A stretch of 38,109 bases of DNA, taken from NCBI RefSeq assembly GCF_027451485.1, contig NZ_DAIDJE010000010.1:1-38109 (forward strand). The letters are read 5' to 3'. Source of the DNA: Bradyrhizobium sp. (lineage in GTDB: Bacteria > Pseudomonadota > Alphaproteobacteria > Rhizobiales > Xanthobacteraceae). Below are positions 1 to 6,532 of this stretch, in pieces. The first letter of the stretch is position 1, and every line of letters begins with the position of its first letter. The notes beneath the pieces were generated by a model, which saw nothing but the letters and a program-made list of their open reading frames with translations, was not told where the DNA came from and did no database searches. A program made the translations under genes and the position numbers.

Positions 1-140
1 GCGGCCTTGGTAGTGTTGCCTCTGGTCTCGATGAGAGCCGTGCCCGCGCGCATGAAGGATTTGGCCAACATCTCCGAATGCGCGCTCGGCGAAGGAATGA
101 ATGGAATGCCCTGTCTGGGCAGTGTCTGTTGTGCGCTCAT
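1..140 (-). CDS. Partial hypothetical protein, N-terminal part (runs off left edge)
   Basis: A reading frame starts at the ATG complementary to 138-140 and stays open to the window edge (46 codons). It begins MSAQQTLPRQG and contains a short amphipathic stretch (SEMLAKSFMRAG). I do not recognise it. It lies downstream of, and on the same strand as, the primase-helicase and the 139-aa gene, so it would continue that operon. A second minus-strand frame over the same bases (ATG at 151) is also open, so the frame choice is uncertain, and no convincing ribosome binding site separates the two. Confidence 0.3.
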   Translation of the reverse strand, partial: MSAQQTLPRQGIPFIPSPSAHSEMLAKSFMRAGTALIETRGNTTKA

Positions 141-192
141 AGTCCCGCAGCATGCTCCTCGGCGCAGAGGTGATGTTCTCACGCGTGCGAAA

Positions 193-612
193 TTATTTGC
201 GCCGCCGCTTCCACGGCCGCACCGTGGCATCAAACCATGCGGCGATGCGCTCAACCGGTTCACCATCCGGCCATTGCGTGTCGTCCAGCATGGCTTGTGC
301 GGCGTCCAAGTCGGCATAGAAGCCAATCCAGCGGTTCCCGGCCTTCCGCTCCCTGTAGCTGCGCCTACCGCGCCGGGCGGCCTTCTGGCGGTCGCTAGCG
401 GCCTTGGCGGCGTCGCCGGCCAGCGCGGCAGCAGGCGACCCACAATTTGACGCTAAACGACCCTCCCCTCTCTCCTTTCCTGCGGTCGGTCTTTCGGACA
501 GACGGACACCCCCTATAGGGGGGTGTCCGTGTCCGTCCGAAAACGGACTGCGGACAAAAGGCGGACATGTCCGGCCTTGTCCGCTTGTTCGCTTTGAGTT
601 CCGCTCAACCAT
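193..612 (-). CDS. Hypothetical basic protein of the integrative element
   Basis: This is a 139-aa protein of unknown function. Its ATG (complement of 610-612) overlaps the last codons of the primase-helicase gene by 8 nt, which suggests translational coupling. Residues 1-75 are low in complexity and rich in Arg, Gly and Pro. The C-terminal part is more protein-like: a basic segment (RQKAARRGRRSYRERKAG), then a region with aromatic residues and acids (WIGFYADLDAAQAMLDD), ending in a WKRRRK tail. That charge pattern would suit nucleic-acid contact, but no domain is recognised. The G-rich stretch near 512-525 inside the gene makes the N-terminal half less certain, and translation could begin further downstream. 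Confidence 0.5.
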   Translation of the reverse strand: MVERNSKRTSGQGRTCPPFVRSPFSDGHGHPPIGGVRLSERPTAGKERGEGRLASNCGSPAAALAGDAAKAASDRQKAARRGRRSYRERKAGNRWIGFYADLDAAQAMLDDTQWPDGEPVERIAAWFDATVRPWKRRRK

Positions 613-2848
613 TGTAGTAAGCGATCCAGACCAGCCCATCCAAGGTTCCGATCTGCTTCAGATCGAATAGCTCATCCCGAGCACGCCGGAAGGCGCGGTC
701 CCGGTTGCCCTTGTCTTCCGACGACGACAGCCCGATCCGCTCGCACATCGTTTGCCATTCCTTGACGCTGACAACCCTGATGTTACGAGGATATTCGCCC
801 GAAGCAGGAGGCGACCTGCCGTATTCATTGACGGTACGGACCAGCAATTCCATGGCACGGCGCTGCGTGGCGTTGAGCCTGACGCTGTCCTTGCTAGCGT
901 CATCTGTCTCGACATTTTCCTTGGCAATGATCGAGACCATTTTCGGATCACCGTCTTCATCGTGGCCAAGTTCGATCAGCTCAAGCCTGAACTGGGCAAT
1001 CGCGCGTTCGGGCTGATCGTTGGCCTCGACAACGGTTGCGGTTTTGGTGATCTGAGCACCCGTGATCGCTATCAACACATCGATGTCACCGAGCCGGGCA
1101 TTACTGCCGCGCTCGCCACGGCTCTCGTCCTTGCCGGTGTGACCGACAGTAGCAATATGCACGTCGATCACCTCAAGCAAGCGACGCAGGTTGACGGCAG
1201 CACGGTTCTGATCCTTTGCCTTGTCCTCGTCGCCGCTTACGGAAATGGCCTTCGAAAAAGTGTCGAATATGATCAGGCCAACCGTGCAACCGGTGTGCTG
1301 TTCGACTTCACGTACTTCCGCAACGATTTGCTGAACACATTTCGGATTGAGCAGATCAATAACTCCCCTGCGCACAGCAATGGGAAGCTTTTCGTATCCG
1401 TCGCGCAGTCGGTACGCATCGAGCCGCCGTTGGTAGAGATCGCCGCGCTCCAGCGCGAAGATCACGACGCCGCAGCGTTCCTTGATGCGATGGCCGCGCC
1501 AGTCCTTTTTTGCACCACAATGCACGCTGACTTCAGTCCAGAATGCCGATTTGCCGCGCTTTGGCGCAGCGATGGTGCTCGATATCTCGCCCCTGTAGAG
1601 AAACCCTTGCAGGATCGGGCGGCGGTCGGCGCTGCTCCCAAACTCGCCGAAGTAGGAAAGCCGGGAAGACGCCTTCGGTTTAGGACTGACATTGTCAGTG
1701 CTTTGCTCCTCTGCTTGTTCCGCCGCGATCTTTTCCGCCTGCAGCTCGTCATACTTCTTGTCAATCAGGTCGTCGAGATCAGGATCGTGGGCACCTTTCT
1801 CGCAATAAGGTGCGAGCGCCAAGCGGATGGTGTAGGGATCGCAGCCACGGTTCAGCATCTCCATTGAGGCCGCACGCAAATCGTTGTGCCAGTACTCGTT
1901 CTTGCCATTTGGGTGCTTGGCCAGCAGCGCCTGGACTTCATCATCCGAAAGCCGCTTGCTGTCGCCATGTTCCCGATTGTAGCGATATTCGTAGAGTTCA
2001 TAGACGTTGCTGTCGGTTGGTTGGGTCGTCCTCATACTGACGTTGTTATGATGAGGACCCTCACTTGCACTTAACCCGATAAACGTCGCCGCTTGATAAG
2101 TTGGCGCAGTCTTGTTGATCTGCAGCTTGGTCAGTTCTGGAACATAGCCGCGCGCGATTTTGTCTTTGTTCGGATAGTTGATGGTACCAGCGAGCCGCAG
2201 CACGCGGCTTGCGTTCTTGACATTATCGCTACCGAGCAAACGTTGCAGTGATGCATTGATCGTGATCAGGTGCGCGCCATCCTTGATGCCAATGATCTTG
2301 AAATAGAGGTGCTTGCGAACATGCGGCGCCGTGCCGGTCGTGACGATAAGCGCAGGCACAAGTTTGTTCTGTTGCAGGAGGCGGCTGATCCGTTCATCGT
2401 CGCCAGCGTTGTCATACTCACACCACGCAAACGCCGACGCGAGATAGTGATCATCCGTCGCTCGACCCGAGCGCGGCTGCTTGCCCTGCCGCGTCGCCAC
2501 GCCGACATAGACGTTATGACCGGCGCGGGTGATCGCTTCAGCGTATTTGGCAGCATCTCTCAGGTCGAACACCGAGAAGTTCTGCGCCTCATTGACTTTG
2601 CCGCTGTGGGCATGCGAGACGGCGATTTCGATCCATGCGTCGGGGTGCGGATGCACGAACGCAGGTTCGAACAGCGCATAGAGATGCGCGGTGATATCGG
2701 TGAGGTTGGGTTGCAACAGCGCAAGCTTGAGTTCCGGCGCATTCCCGACGATCTGATACCCGCCGCCTTCCGCACGCAACGATAAGGCACGCAGATGATG
2801 CACGCCGCTTGCGCCGACATTGGCATCGGGCTTATGATGTGTTCCCAT
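605..2848 (-). CDS. Primase-helicase (RepB/AEP-like primase with RecA-type ATPase), mobile-element replication
   Basis: The 747-aa protein has two parts. The N-terminal third resembles archaeo-eukaryotic-type primases of plasmids and phages: an acidic motif (CEYDNAGDDER, about residues 143-153), a TTGTAPHVRKHLYF segment with the expected His, and the ASRVLRLAGTINYPNK signature. The second part is an AAA_25/RecA-type ATPase with Walker A APKRGKSAFW (about 428-437), a hydrophobic strand ending in Asp (GLIIFDTF, about 524-531) as Walker B, and VGHTGKDESRGERG as a sensor-like loop. I chose the ATG at 2848 because GAGGA lies 7 nt upstream. A longer start at 2971 would overlap the upstream gene by 22 nt and add 41 residues. 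It presumably unwinds and primes the element's own DNA. Confidence 0.8.
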   Translation of the reverse strand: MGTHHKPDANVGASGVHHLRALSLRAEGGGYQIVGNAPELKLALLQPNLTDITAHLYALFEPAFVHPHPDAWIEIAVSHAHSGKVNEAQNFSVFDLRDAAKYAEAITRAGHNVYVGVATRQGKQPRSGRATDDHYLASAFAWCEYDNAGDDERISRLLQQNKLVPALIVTTGTAPHVRKHLYFKIIGIKDGAHLITINASLQRLLGSDNVKNASRVLRLAGTINYPNKDKIARGYVPELTKLQINKTAPTYQAATFIGLSASEGPHHNNVSMRTTQPTDSNVYELYEYRYNREHGDSKRLSDDEVQALLAKHPNGKNEYWHNDLRAASMEMLNRGCDPYTIRLALAPYCEKGAHDPDLDDLIDKKYDELQAEKIAAEQAEEQSTDNVSPKPKASSRLSYFGEFGSSADRRPILQGFLYRGEISSTIAAPKRGKSAFWTEVSVHCGAKKDWRGHRIKERCGVVIFALERGDLYQRRLDAYRLRDGYEKLPIAVRRGVIDLLNPKCVQQIVAEVREVEQHTGCTVGLIIFDTFSKAISVSGDEDKAKDQNRAAVNLRRLLEVIDVHIATVGHTGKDESRGERGSNARLGDIDVLIAITGAQITKTATVVEANDQPERAIAQFRLELIELGHDEDGDPKMVSIIAKENVETDDASKDSVRLNATQRRAMELLVRTVNEYGRSPPASGEYPRNIRVVSVKEWQTMCERIGLSSSEDKGNRDRAFRRARDELFDLKQIGTLDGLVWIAYYNG

Positions 2849-2949
2849 CGTTCGATCCTCGTCGAGATTAGTTCTCTTGCCGTTGGATGTGATCGATGCC
2901 CCCAAACGGACCCGCCAATACGGACGCGATGTTGCCGGGTCTTTTGGTC

Positions 2950-3843
2950 TCACTTCATCGCCGCGGGCCACTTATCGAGAAACTGGCGCATCGATTCACA
3001 CTCTGCATCGAATACAATCCGGCAGCGTTCCCATGCGACGGGATCGATTAGCTTGATGATTTCTTTCTCGACACGCGAACGTAATTCGTTCGGGTCCATT
3101 GCGTCGAGTTCCCAACACAGCTGACCATAGTTCTTGCGAAACCATGGGGCGCGAGGGTCTTTGCTCTTCTCTTTGACATTGAACGCGGGCCGACGACCAA
3201 GCCCATCGCAATCCCTGCGCCGCAATGCGATCCGTTTCATTGAAATGTGATCGCCGCCGTACTCGTCGAGCCGCTTGGGAATGTCGCACTCGGACATCCA
3301 CATTCCACTGGGATCAAAGTCGCCGACATAGAGAACCGTCAGAGCATGATCGGTATCCTCAACAGCAGCATTGTGCATGTTGGTTGCGCTATTGAATCCA
3401 TGCAGGGGAAAGAAGCCGACGCCGTATGCGTCGAGTACTGGCCGTAACACCCCGCGAACGGTGCCTTTCTCCGACCATACCTCGACGCGTTGCGGCTGCT
3501 GCTTCCAGAAGTCCCGGCGATAGTCTCGTGCCGTCGCACGCATATAGGCAGCGGCATCATCCCAAGTTGGTACCCGTTCCAGTTCGCGTGTTTCGTCCAC
3601 GATCCATTCCCAAGGTATAGTGCCTTCCTCTCGCGCCTCCTTCAGCAAACGATAAACTCGCGCCATGTCGTTCTTGCCCATCGAGGGGATAAAGTTTTGC
3701 GAGAACAGTTTGTAGCCGATGCCGCGTCCGGTAATCGGCTCGGCCTCTTCAGCGATGTCGTGCATCGCCTGAATCAGATCGAGGGAACGTTGCGCCCGGC
3801 CTCGACCCTTTTTTGATCTTGTCTCAAAATACTTTTTGGTCAT
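2950..3843 (-). CDS. Stand-alone Spo11/topoisomerase VI A-like protein (Mini-A-like)
   Basis: The 297-aa protein combines the two catalytic elements of type IIB topoisomerase A subunits and Spo11. Near the N-terminus, RGIGYKLF puts Tyr44 at the place of the R-x-x-x-Y catalytic tyrosine of the winged-helix (5Y-CAP) domain, followed by a helical segment ending IPWEWIVDETR. The Toprim part shows EVWSEKG (Glu125) and LYVGDFDPSG (Asp175, Asp177). No B-subunit ATPase gene is visible nearby, which matches the single-subunit Mini-A class reported from mobile elements. It is the first gene of the leftward operon, starting 63 nt or more from the divergent operator and followed by the primase-helicase. 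Start chosen at MTKKYF; an upstream ATG at 3888 would run into the operator. The homology is from motifs only; activity is not shown. Confidence 0.62.
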   Translation of the reverse strand: MTKKYFETRSKKGRGRAQRSLDLIQAMHDIAEEAEPITGRGIGYKLFSQNFIPSMGKNDMARVYRLLKEAREEGTIPWEWIVDETRELERVPTWDDAAAYMRATARDYRRDFWKQQPQRVEVWSEKGTVRGVLRPVLDAYGVGFFPLHGFNSATNMHNAAVEDTDHALTVLYVGDFDPSGMWMSECDIPKRLDEYGGDHISMKRIALRRRDCDGLGRRPAFNVKEKSKDPRAPWFRKNYGQLCWELDAMDPNELRSRVEKEIIKLIDPVAWERCRIVFDAECESMRQFLDKWPAAMK

Positions 3844-3902
3844 TGGACTGCCCCGCGAGGTAATGCGGACCGCAACCTTTAATGGCACCAGACTGACACC
3901 AA

Positions 3903-3930
3903 ATCGTATCTGACCTCATTGTCTTGTCAA
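3903..3930 (-). promoter_or_regulatory. Leftward sigma-70-type promoter of the Mini-A/primase operon
   Basis: On the minus strand a perfect -35 TTGACA (complement of 3925-3930) is followed after 16 nt by TACGAT (complement of 3903-3908). Transcription would start inside or next to the left operator pair. Confidence 0.55.
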
Positions 3931-3947
3931 GGTAGTGGTGCCATATT
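3919..3947 (+). promoter_or_regulatory. Rightward sigma-70-type promoter of the regulator/integrase genes
   Basis: TTGTCT at 3919-3924 and CATATT at 3942-3947 are separated by 17 nt. The -10 is embedded in the right operator pair. The start point would be near 3954, giving a short leader with AAGGAAAG ahead of the ATG at 3981. Confidence 0.5.
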
Positions 3948-3980
3948 GGTGCTTTCTTTAGGGACGAAAAGGAAAGACAT

Positions 3981-4442
3981 ATGCCCCCGCGTAAGCCGAC
4001 AGCCATCCTGCAATACAAGCTGCGTGTCCGGGAAAGTCTGCGCCGGAAGATCGAAAAGGCCGCCGGGCAGAACAACAATTCCGCCAATCAGGAGATGGTG
4101 AACCGGCTCGAAGCTACTTTCCGTGATGACTGGATTGCCGAAGGCAGCGCGCTGATCACTGGGATTAAAAGTGCATTCGGCAAGTTTGACGCCAATGTCT
4201 GGAAGGAGGCTTGCGAACATCTTGATCTGACGGATGCGGCGCTCGCGCTGGTCGAGCAGGTCAACCGTTTGCCTGCCAAGGAGAAGCATCCTGAACTGAT
4301 GGTCGCGCTTGATCGCGTCACTAAGGCAATACATGCGTCCACGCGGACAGTAGCAGCGACATTATTTAAGACCCCGCACCACCACCCCGATCCCGAGCAT
4401 CATGAGTCAGCGAGACATGAAACGCGATCTGCTGCCACCTGA
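3981..4442 (+). CDS. Arc-like ribbon-helix-helix DNA-binding protein
   Basis: The 153-aa protein has an N-terminal segment typical of Arc-family regulators: a short strand (ILQYKLRVRESLRRKIEKAA) followed by NSANQEMVNRLE, the second helix with the conserved N-x-E-x-x-x-R-L pattern. The remaining ~100 residues are helical and may serve oligomerisation; the His-rich tail (TPHHHPDPEHHES) is unusual. A good ribbon-helix-helix operator lies directly upstream, so autoregulation is likely. The gene overlaps the next one by 41 nt. The start follows a purine-rich AAGGAAAG at 4 nt. It probably acts as the element's master repressor or copy-control protein. Confidence 0.72.
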   Translation: MPPRKPTAILQYKLRVRESLRRKIEKAAGQNNNSANQEMVNRLEATFRDDWIAEGSALITGIKSAFGKFDANVWKEACEHLDLTDAALALVEQVNRLPAKEKHPELMVALDRVTKAIHASTRTVAATLFKTPHHHPDPEHHESARHETRSAAT

Positions 4443-4683
4443 AGAATACGATCCGTTTTTTGCGAAGATGCGGAAACCCAAGCGACGCAGATCGCGCAAG
4501 CCGACGCTAAAGAGCGTCGCCAAGCAAGCGGCCAGTGCAGGAATTACAGTCGATCATTACGAGGTCGGACCTGATGGCCGGATCATTATCGTTCCGGCGA
4601 ATGCCACGCTGGCGCAGAATTTGAAGACCGACGGACACAACAACAATTGCGGGACACCAGCAGATTTGAGGAAGTTAATATGA
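4402..4683 (+). CDS. Small basic protein upstream of integrase, unknown function
   Basis: The 93-aa protein has a strongly basic stretch (MRKPKRRRSRKPTLKSVAKQ) and then a compact module (AGITVDHYEVGPDGRIIIVP). This resembles small proteins often found just before phage or island integrases in rhizobia; their role is not known to me. An excisionase-like helper is conceivable but unproven. Its start lies inside the 3' end of the preceding gene, and its stop TGA overlaps the ATG of the integrase (ATGA), so it is probably translated in a coupled series regulator - this protein - integrase. ATG codons at 4402 and 4417 are both possible starts. Confidence 0.6.
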   Translation: MSQRDMKRDLLPPEEYDPFFAKMRKPKRRRSRKPTLKSVAKQAASAGITVDHYEVGPDGRIIIVPANATLAQNLKTDGHNNNCGTPADLRKLI

Positions 4684-5924
4684 AGCGAATACGCACCGCC
4701 CGACGTCGTGCGCGATATGTCGAACATCGATGGACTAAAGCGGGTTGGGCTTATTTCTTTTGCGTTCCGACATGGGCGCGCAAGGCCGGTTGTGTTGTGA
4801 ATAATGAACCACTAGGGACCGACCTTGACGTGGCGAACGAGCGCGCCGAAAAATTTTTGTTGCCTGTGTTTGATGCGTGGCGATCCGGCGACACCAAGAC
4901 AACGACGACACCGGCCACCGCTACATTCGGCACACTCAATTGGGTGTTTGCCGAGTATCGTGCCGACCGTCGCTATACCAAGCTCGATGCGAAGTCGAAG
5001 CGTAACCATGAAAACGGATTCAAACTGGTCGGCGGCTACGCCCTGAAAGACGGAACGTTGCTGGGCAACCGTCGTGTTTCCCTGATCGACACCAGCGTCA
5101 CCGATGCACTCTATGAAGCATTACTGCCGGTCAAAAACGAGAAAGGCGAGATCGTCAGCGAACGCCGCACCACGGTCAATCACGCGATGAAATCTTGCCG
5201 CCGTGCATGGTTCATTTGTGCGCGCCGAAATCCGGGCAAGCTGCCGCTCGTCAATCCGTTTGCAAAAATGGGCTTGGTATCTTCCGACCGCGAGACGCCG
5301 ACCGCGACCTATGAAGAACTAAAATCATTCCGCACCAAGGCGAAAGAAATGGGTCTGCCATCACTGGCAACCGGTGCGCTGATCGGCTGGGAATGGCTTC
5401 AGCGCGAGGTCGATATCTTCGCCACATTCGACGTGTCGCACTATCGGCCGAAAGAGCACCCGAACATGGTGCGCGTCGTCGATGAGAAAACCAAACAGGC
5501 AAGTTGGATTCCGCTGTTCAATGATGATGGCGTTGCGCTCTATCCCGAACTGATGGCCGAGTTGGACGCCATCAAGCGCGACCGTATCGGCGGCTTGATG
5601 TTATGTCGCGACTGGGGCGAGCGCGGACCATGGCCGACATGGCCGAAGCCCGACTATCCTGATTTCACGCACCTGAGCCGCAAGGTGAAGGAGATTATCC
5701 GGGCCGCTGAGCTGCGCGACGAACTGTCGTTCACGTCGTTCCGGCATGGTGGCTTTACCGAGACCGGCGACGCGGAACTCACCGACCGCGAGATCATGGC
5801 ACAGGGCCGGCACAAGTCGGTGAAGGTGCTGCCGAAGTACGTCAAGCGCACCACGCGGCAGGTCGCAACCGGTGCGCTGAAGCGACGTGCCGCCCGAACG
5901 AAAAGTGAAGATTTGTCCAAATGA
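4680..5924 (+). CDS. int: Tyrosine recombinase / site-specific integrase
   Basis: The 414-aa protein is a phage-type integrase. Residues ~1-75 form a basic arm with aromatic residues; a SAM-like core-binding region follows (~80-200). The catalytic part contains WLQREVDIF with the first Arg region, the K-beta segment EKTKQASWIPL, LSFTSFRHGGF with the second Arg and following His, GRHKS, and the nucleophile Tyr in LPKYVKRT. The usual His of HxxR appears replaced in TSFRHGG. I chose the ATG at 4680 because GAGGA lies upstream and the ATG overlaps the preceding stop. The stop is 57 nt from the 3' end of tRNA-Gly, the usual arrangement for elements integrated at a tRNA. A decayed relative lies at 26181-26670. 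Confidence 0.92.
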   Translation: MKRIRTARRRARYVEHRWTKAGWAYFFCVPTWARKAGCVVNNEPLGTDLDVANERAEKFLLPVFDAWRSGDTKTTTTPATATFGTLNWVFAEYRADRRYTKLDAKSKRNHENGFKLVGGYALKDGTLLGNRRVSLIDTSVTDALYEALLPVKNEKGEIVSERRTTVNHAMKSCRRAWFICARRNPGKLPLVNPFAKMGLVSSDRETPTATYEELKSFRTKAKEMGLPSLATGALIGWEWLQREVDIFATFDVSHYRPKEHPNMVRVVDEKTKQASWIPLFNDDGVALYPELMAELDAIKRDRIGGLMLCRDWGERGPWPTWPKPDYPDFTHLSRKVKEIIRAAELRDELSFTSFRHGGFTETGDAELTDREIMAQGRHKSVKVLPKYVKRTTRQVATGALKRRAARTKSEDLSK

Positions 5925-5969
5925 GCAGCAGTAGCTTTGTCCAAATGGCAAAGCGACGGCGCGCTAAGT

Positions 5970-6018
5970 CATTGAAAACATTGGAGCGGGTGAAGGGAAT
6001 CGAACCCTCGTATTCAGC
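5970..6018. other. Putative attachment site (tRNA-Gly 3' end)
   Basis: This stretch covers the tRNA-Gly 3' half and 12 nt beyond it. It recurs at 26730-26778 with only two mismatches, in both cases with integrase sequence on the same side. The duplicated tRNA 3' end is typical for integrase crossover sites. The partner site for the element at the left edge should lie outside the window. Confidence 0.6.
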
Positions 6019-6055
6019 TTGGAAGGCTGCTGCTCTACCATTGAGCTACACCCGC
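5982..6055 (-). tRNA. tRNA-Gly (anticodon TCC)
   Basis: On the minus strand the gene begins GCGGGTGTAGCTC and ends CACCCGC-T-CCA. The acceptor stem GCGGGTG/CACCCGC pairs fully, the anticodon loop is CTTCCAA (TCC), and the T loop is TTCGATT. CCA is encoded, giving 74 nt in all. It is the likely integration target of the neighbouring recombinase and remains intact after integration. Confidence 0.96.
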
Positions 6056-6148
6056 GTGCCGACCGATCCCCTATCACGCCGGATCGGCGGTCTCAACCTC
6101 TCCCCACCGTCTCCGGGTGGTGTGAATTTGACATTTAGACCACCGGCC

Positions 6149-6177
6149 TTAACAGCCCGGCCCCTGCCGCCTATATA
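6149..6177 (+). promoter_or_regulatory. Promoter of rreB
   Basis: TTAACA (6149-6154) and TATATA (6172-6177) are spaced by 17 nt. A start near 6185 and the terminator ending near 6352 give a transcript of about 165 nt, which matches the published length of the rreB mRNA in Bradyrhizobium. Confidence 0.65.
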
Positions 6178-6211
6178 GAAGACTCTGTCAACAACGAAAG
6201 GAGGTGATCCA

Positions 6212-6256
6212 GTGTCTTGTACCAAGCGCTGTCACCTCGCTGGGATCGCCCGCTAA
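6212..6256 (+). CDS. rreB: RreB, 14-aa peptide with extended Shine-Dalgarno
   Basis: A GTG start is followed by 13 sense codons and TAA, encoding MSCTKRCHLAGIAR. The ribosome binding site GAAAGGAGGTGATCCAG (6196-6212) is complementary over 17 nt to the 3' end of 16S rRNA, and its last G is the first base of the start codon. Peptide length, GTG start, 17-nt Shine-Dalgarno and ~165-nt transcript all match rreB (ribosome-regulated expression in Bradyrhizobiaceae), whose mRNA is reported to associate with 30S subunits and to be poorly translated. The function of the peptide is unknown. It is transcribed away from tRNA-Gly and has its own promoter and terminator, so it is a monocistronic unit. Confidence 0.88.
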   Translation: MSCTKRCHLAGIAR

Positions 6257-6318
6257 GCCATCTGCTTGGTGACCTTGAGGGCGTTTCTCAGCGCCTGGAC
6301 CAGCGAGTTTCACAAATG

Positions 6319-6352
6319 GGGCGCGACGGGCTTCCCGCCGCGCCCTTTGTCT
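6319..6352 (+). terminator. Rho-independent terminator of rreB
   Basis: GGGCGCGACGGG (6319-6330) pairs with CCCGCCGCGCCC (6334-6345) around a CTT loop, followed by TTTGTCTT. One A opposite C interrupts the stem. Confidence 0.75.
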
Positions 6353-6532
6353 TGAATGGGCTTTGCCCCCTGTTGCCCTGCTGGTCCTGCTGTCGGCAGG
6401 CCGCGGGCGTTCCGCATCGACGCTGTAGATCGGTCCTGTTGGACTTGCCTTGGACGCTGTGCTTTATCCGTGGCAGAACTTCGCAGGTTTCGCCCTCGCG
6501 GCAGCGGTTCGGGAACAGACGCCGATCTCAAC

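Larger units (their letters stand above)
3883..3952. promoter_or_regulatory. Operator with two inverted pairs of TGGTGCCA-type boxes in a divergent promoter
   Basis: Four related boxes flank the centre of the divergent region: TGGCACCA at 3883-3890, TGACACCA at 3894-3901, TGGTGCCA at 3936-3943 and TGGTGC at 3947-3952. Within each pair the spacing is 11 bp, one helical turn; the pairs are inverted relative to each other. This is the arrangement expected for an Arc/MetJ-type ribbon-helix-helix repressor binding as adjacent dimers, and such a protein is encoded immediately to the right. The right pair covers the rightward -10; the left pair lies just past the leftward -10. Inference: autorepression plus control of the replication genes. 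Confidence 0.65.

Noticed and set aside
7..450. 147-codon plus-strand frame at the left edge
   Set aside because: It runs antisense to the 139-aa gene and across its end, and its Pro/Ala/Gly-rich translation has no domain; the minus-strand genes fit the operon better.
752..1867. 371-codon plus-strand open frame
   Set aside because: It is antisense to the primase-helicase, whose minus-strand translation has clear primase and Walker motifs; the plus frame has no recognisable features.
6196..6212. Reverse complement of the 16S rRNA 3' end, as if a 16S fragment were present
   Set aside because: The similarity stops exactly at the start codon and is explained by the extended ribosome binding site of rreB; no further rRNA sequence flanks it.
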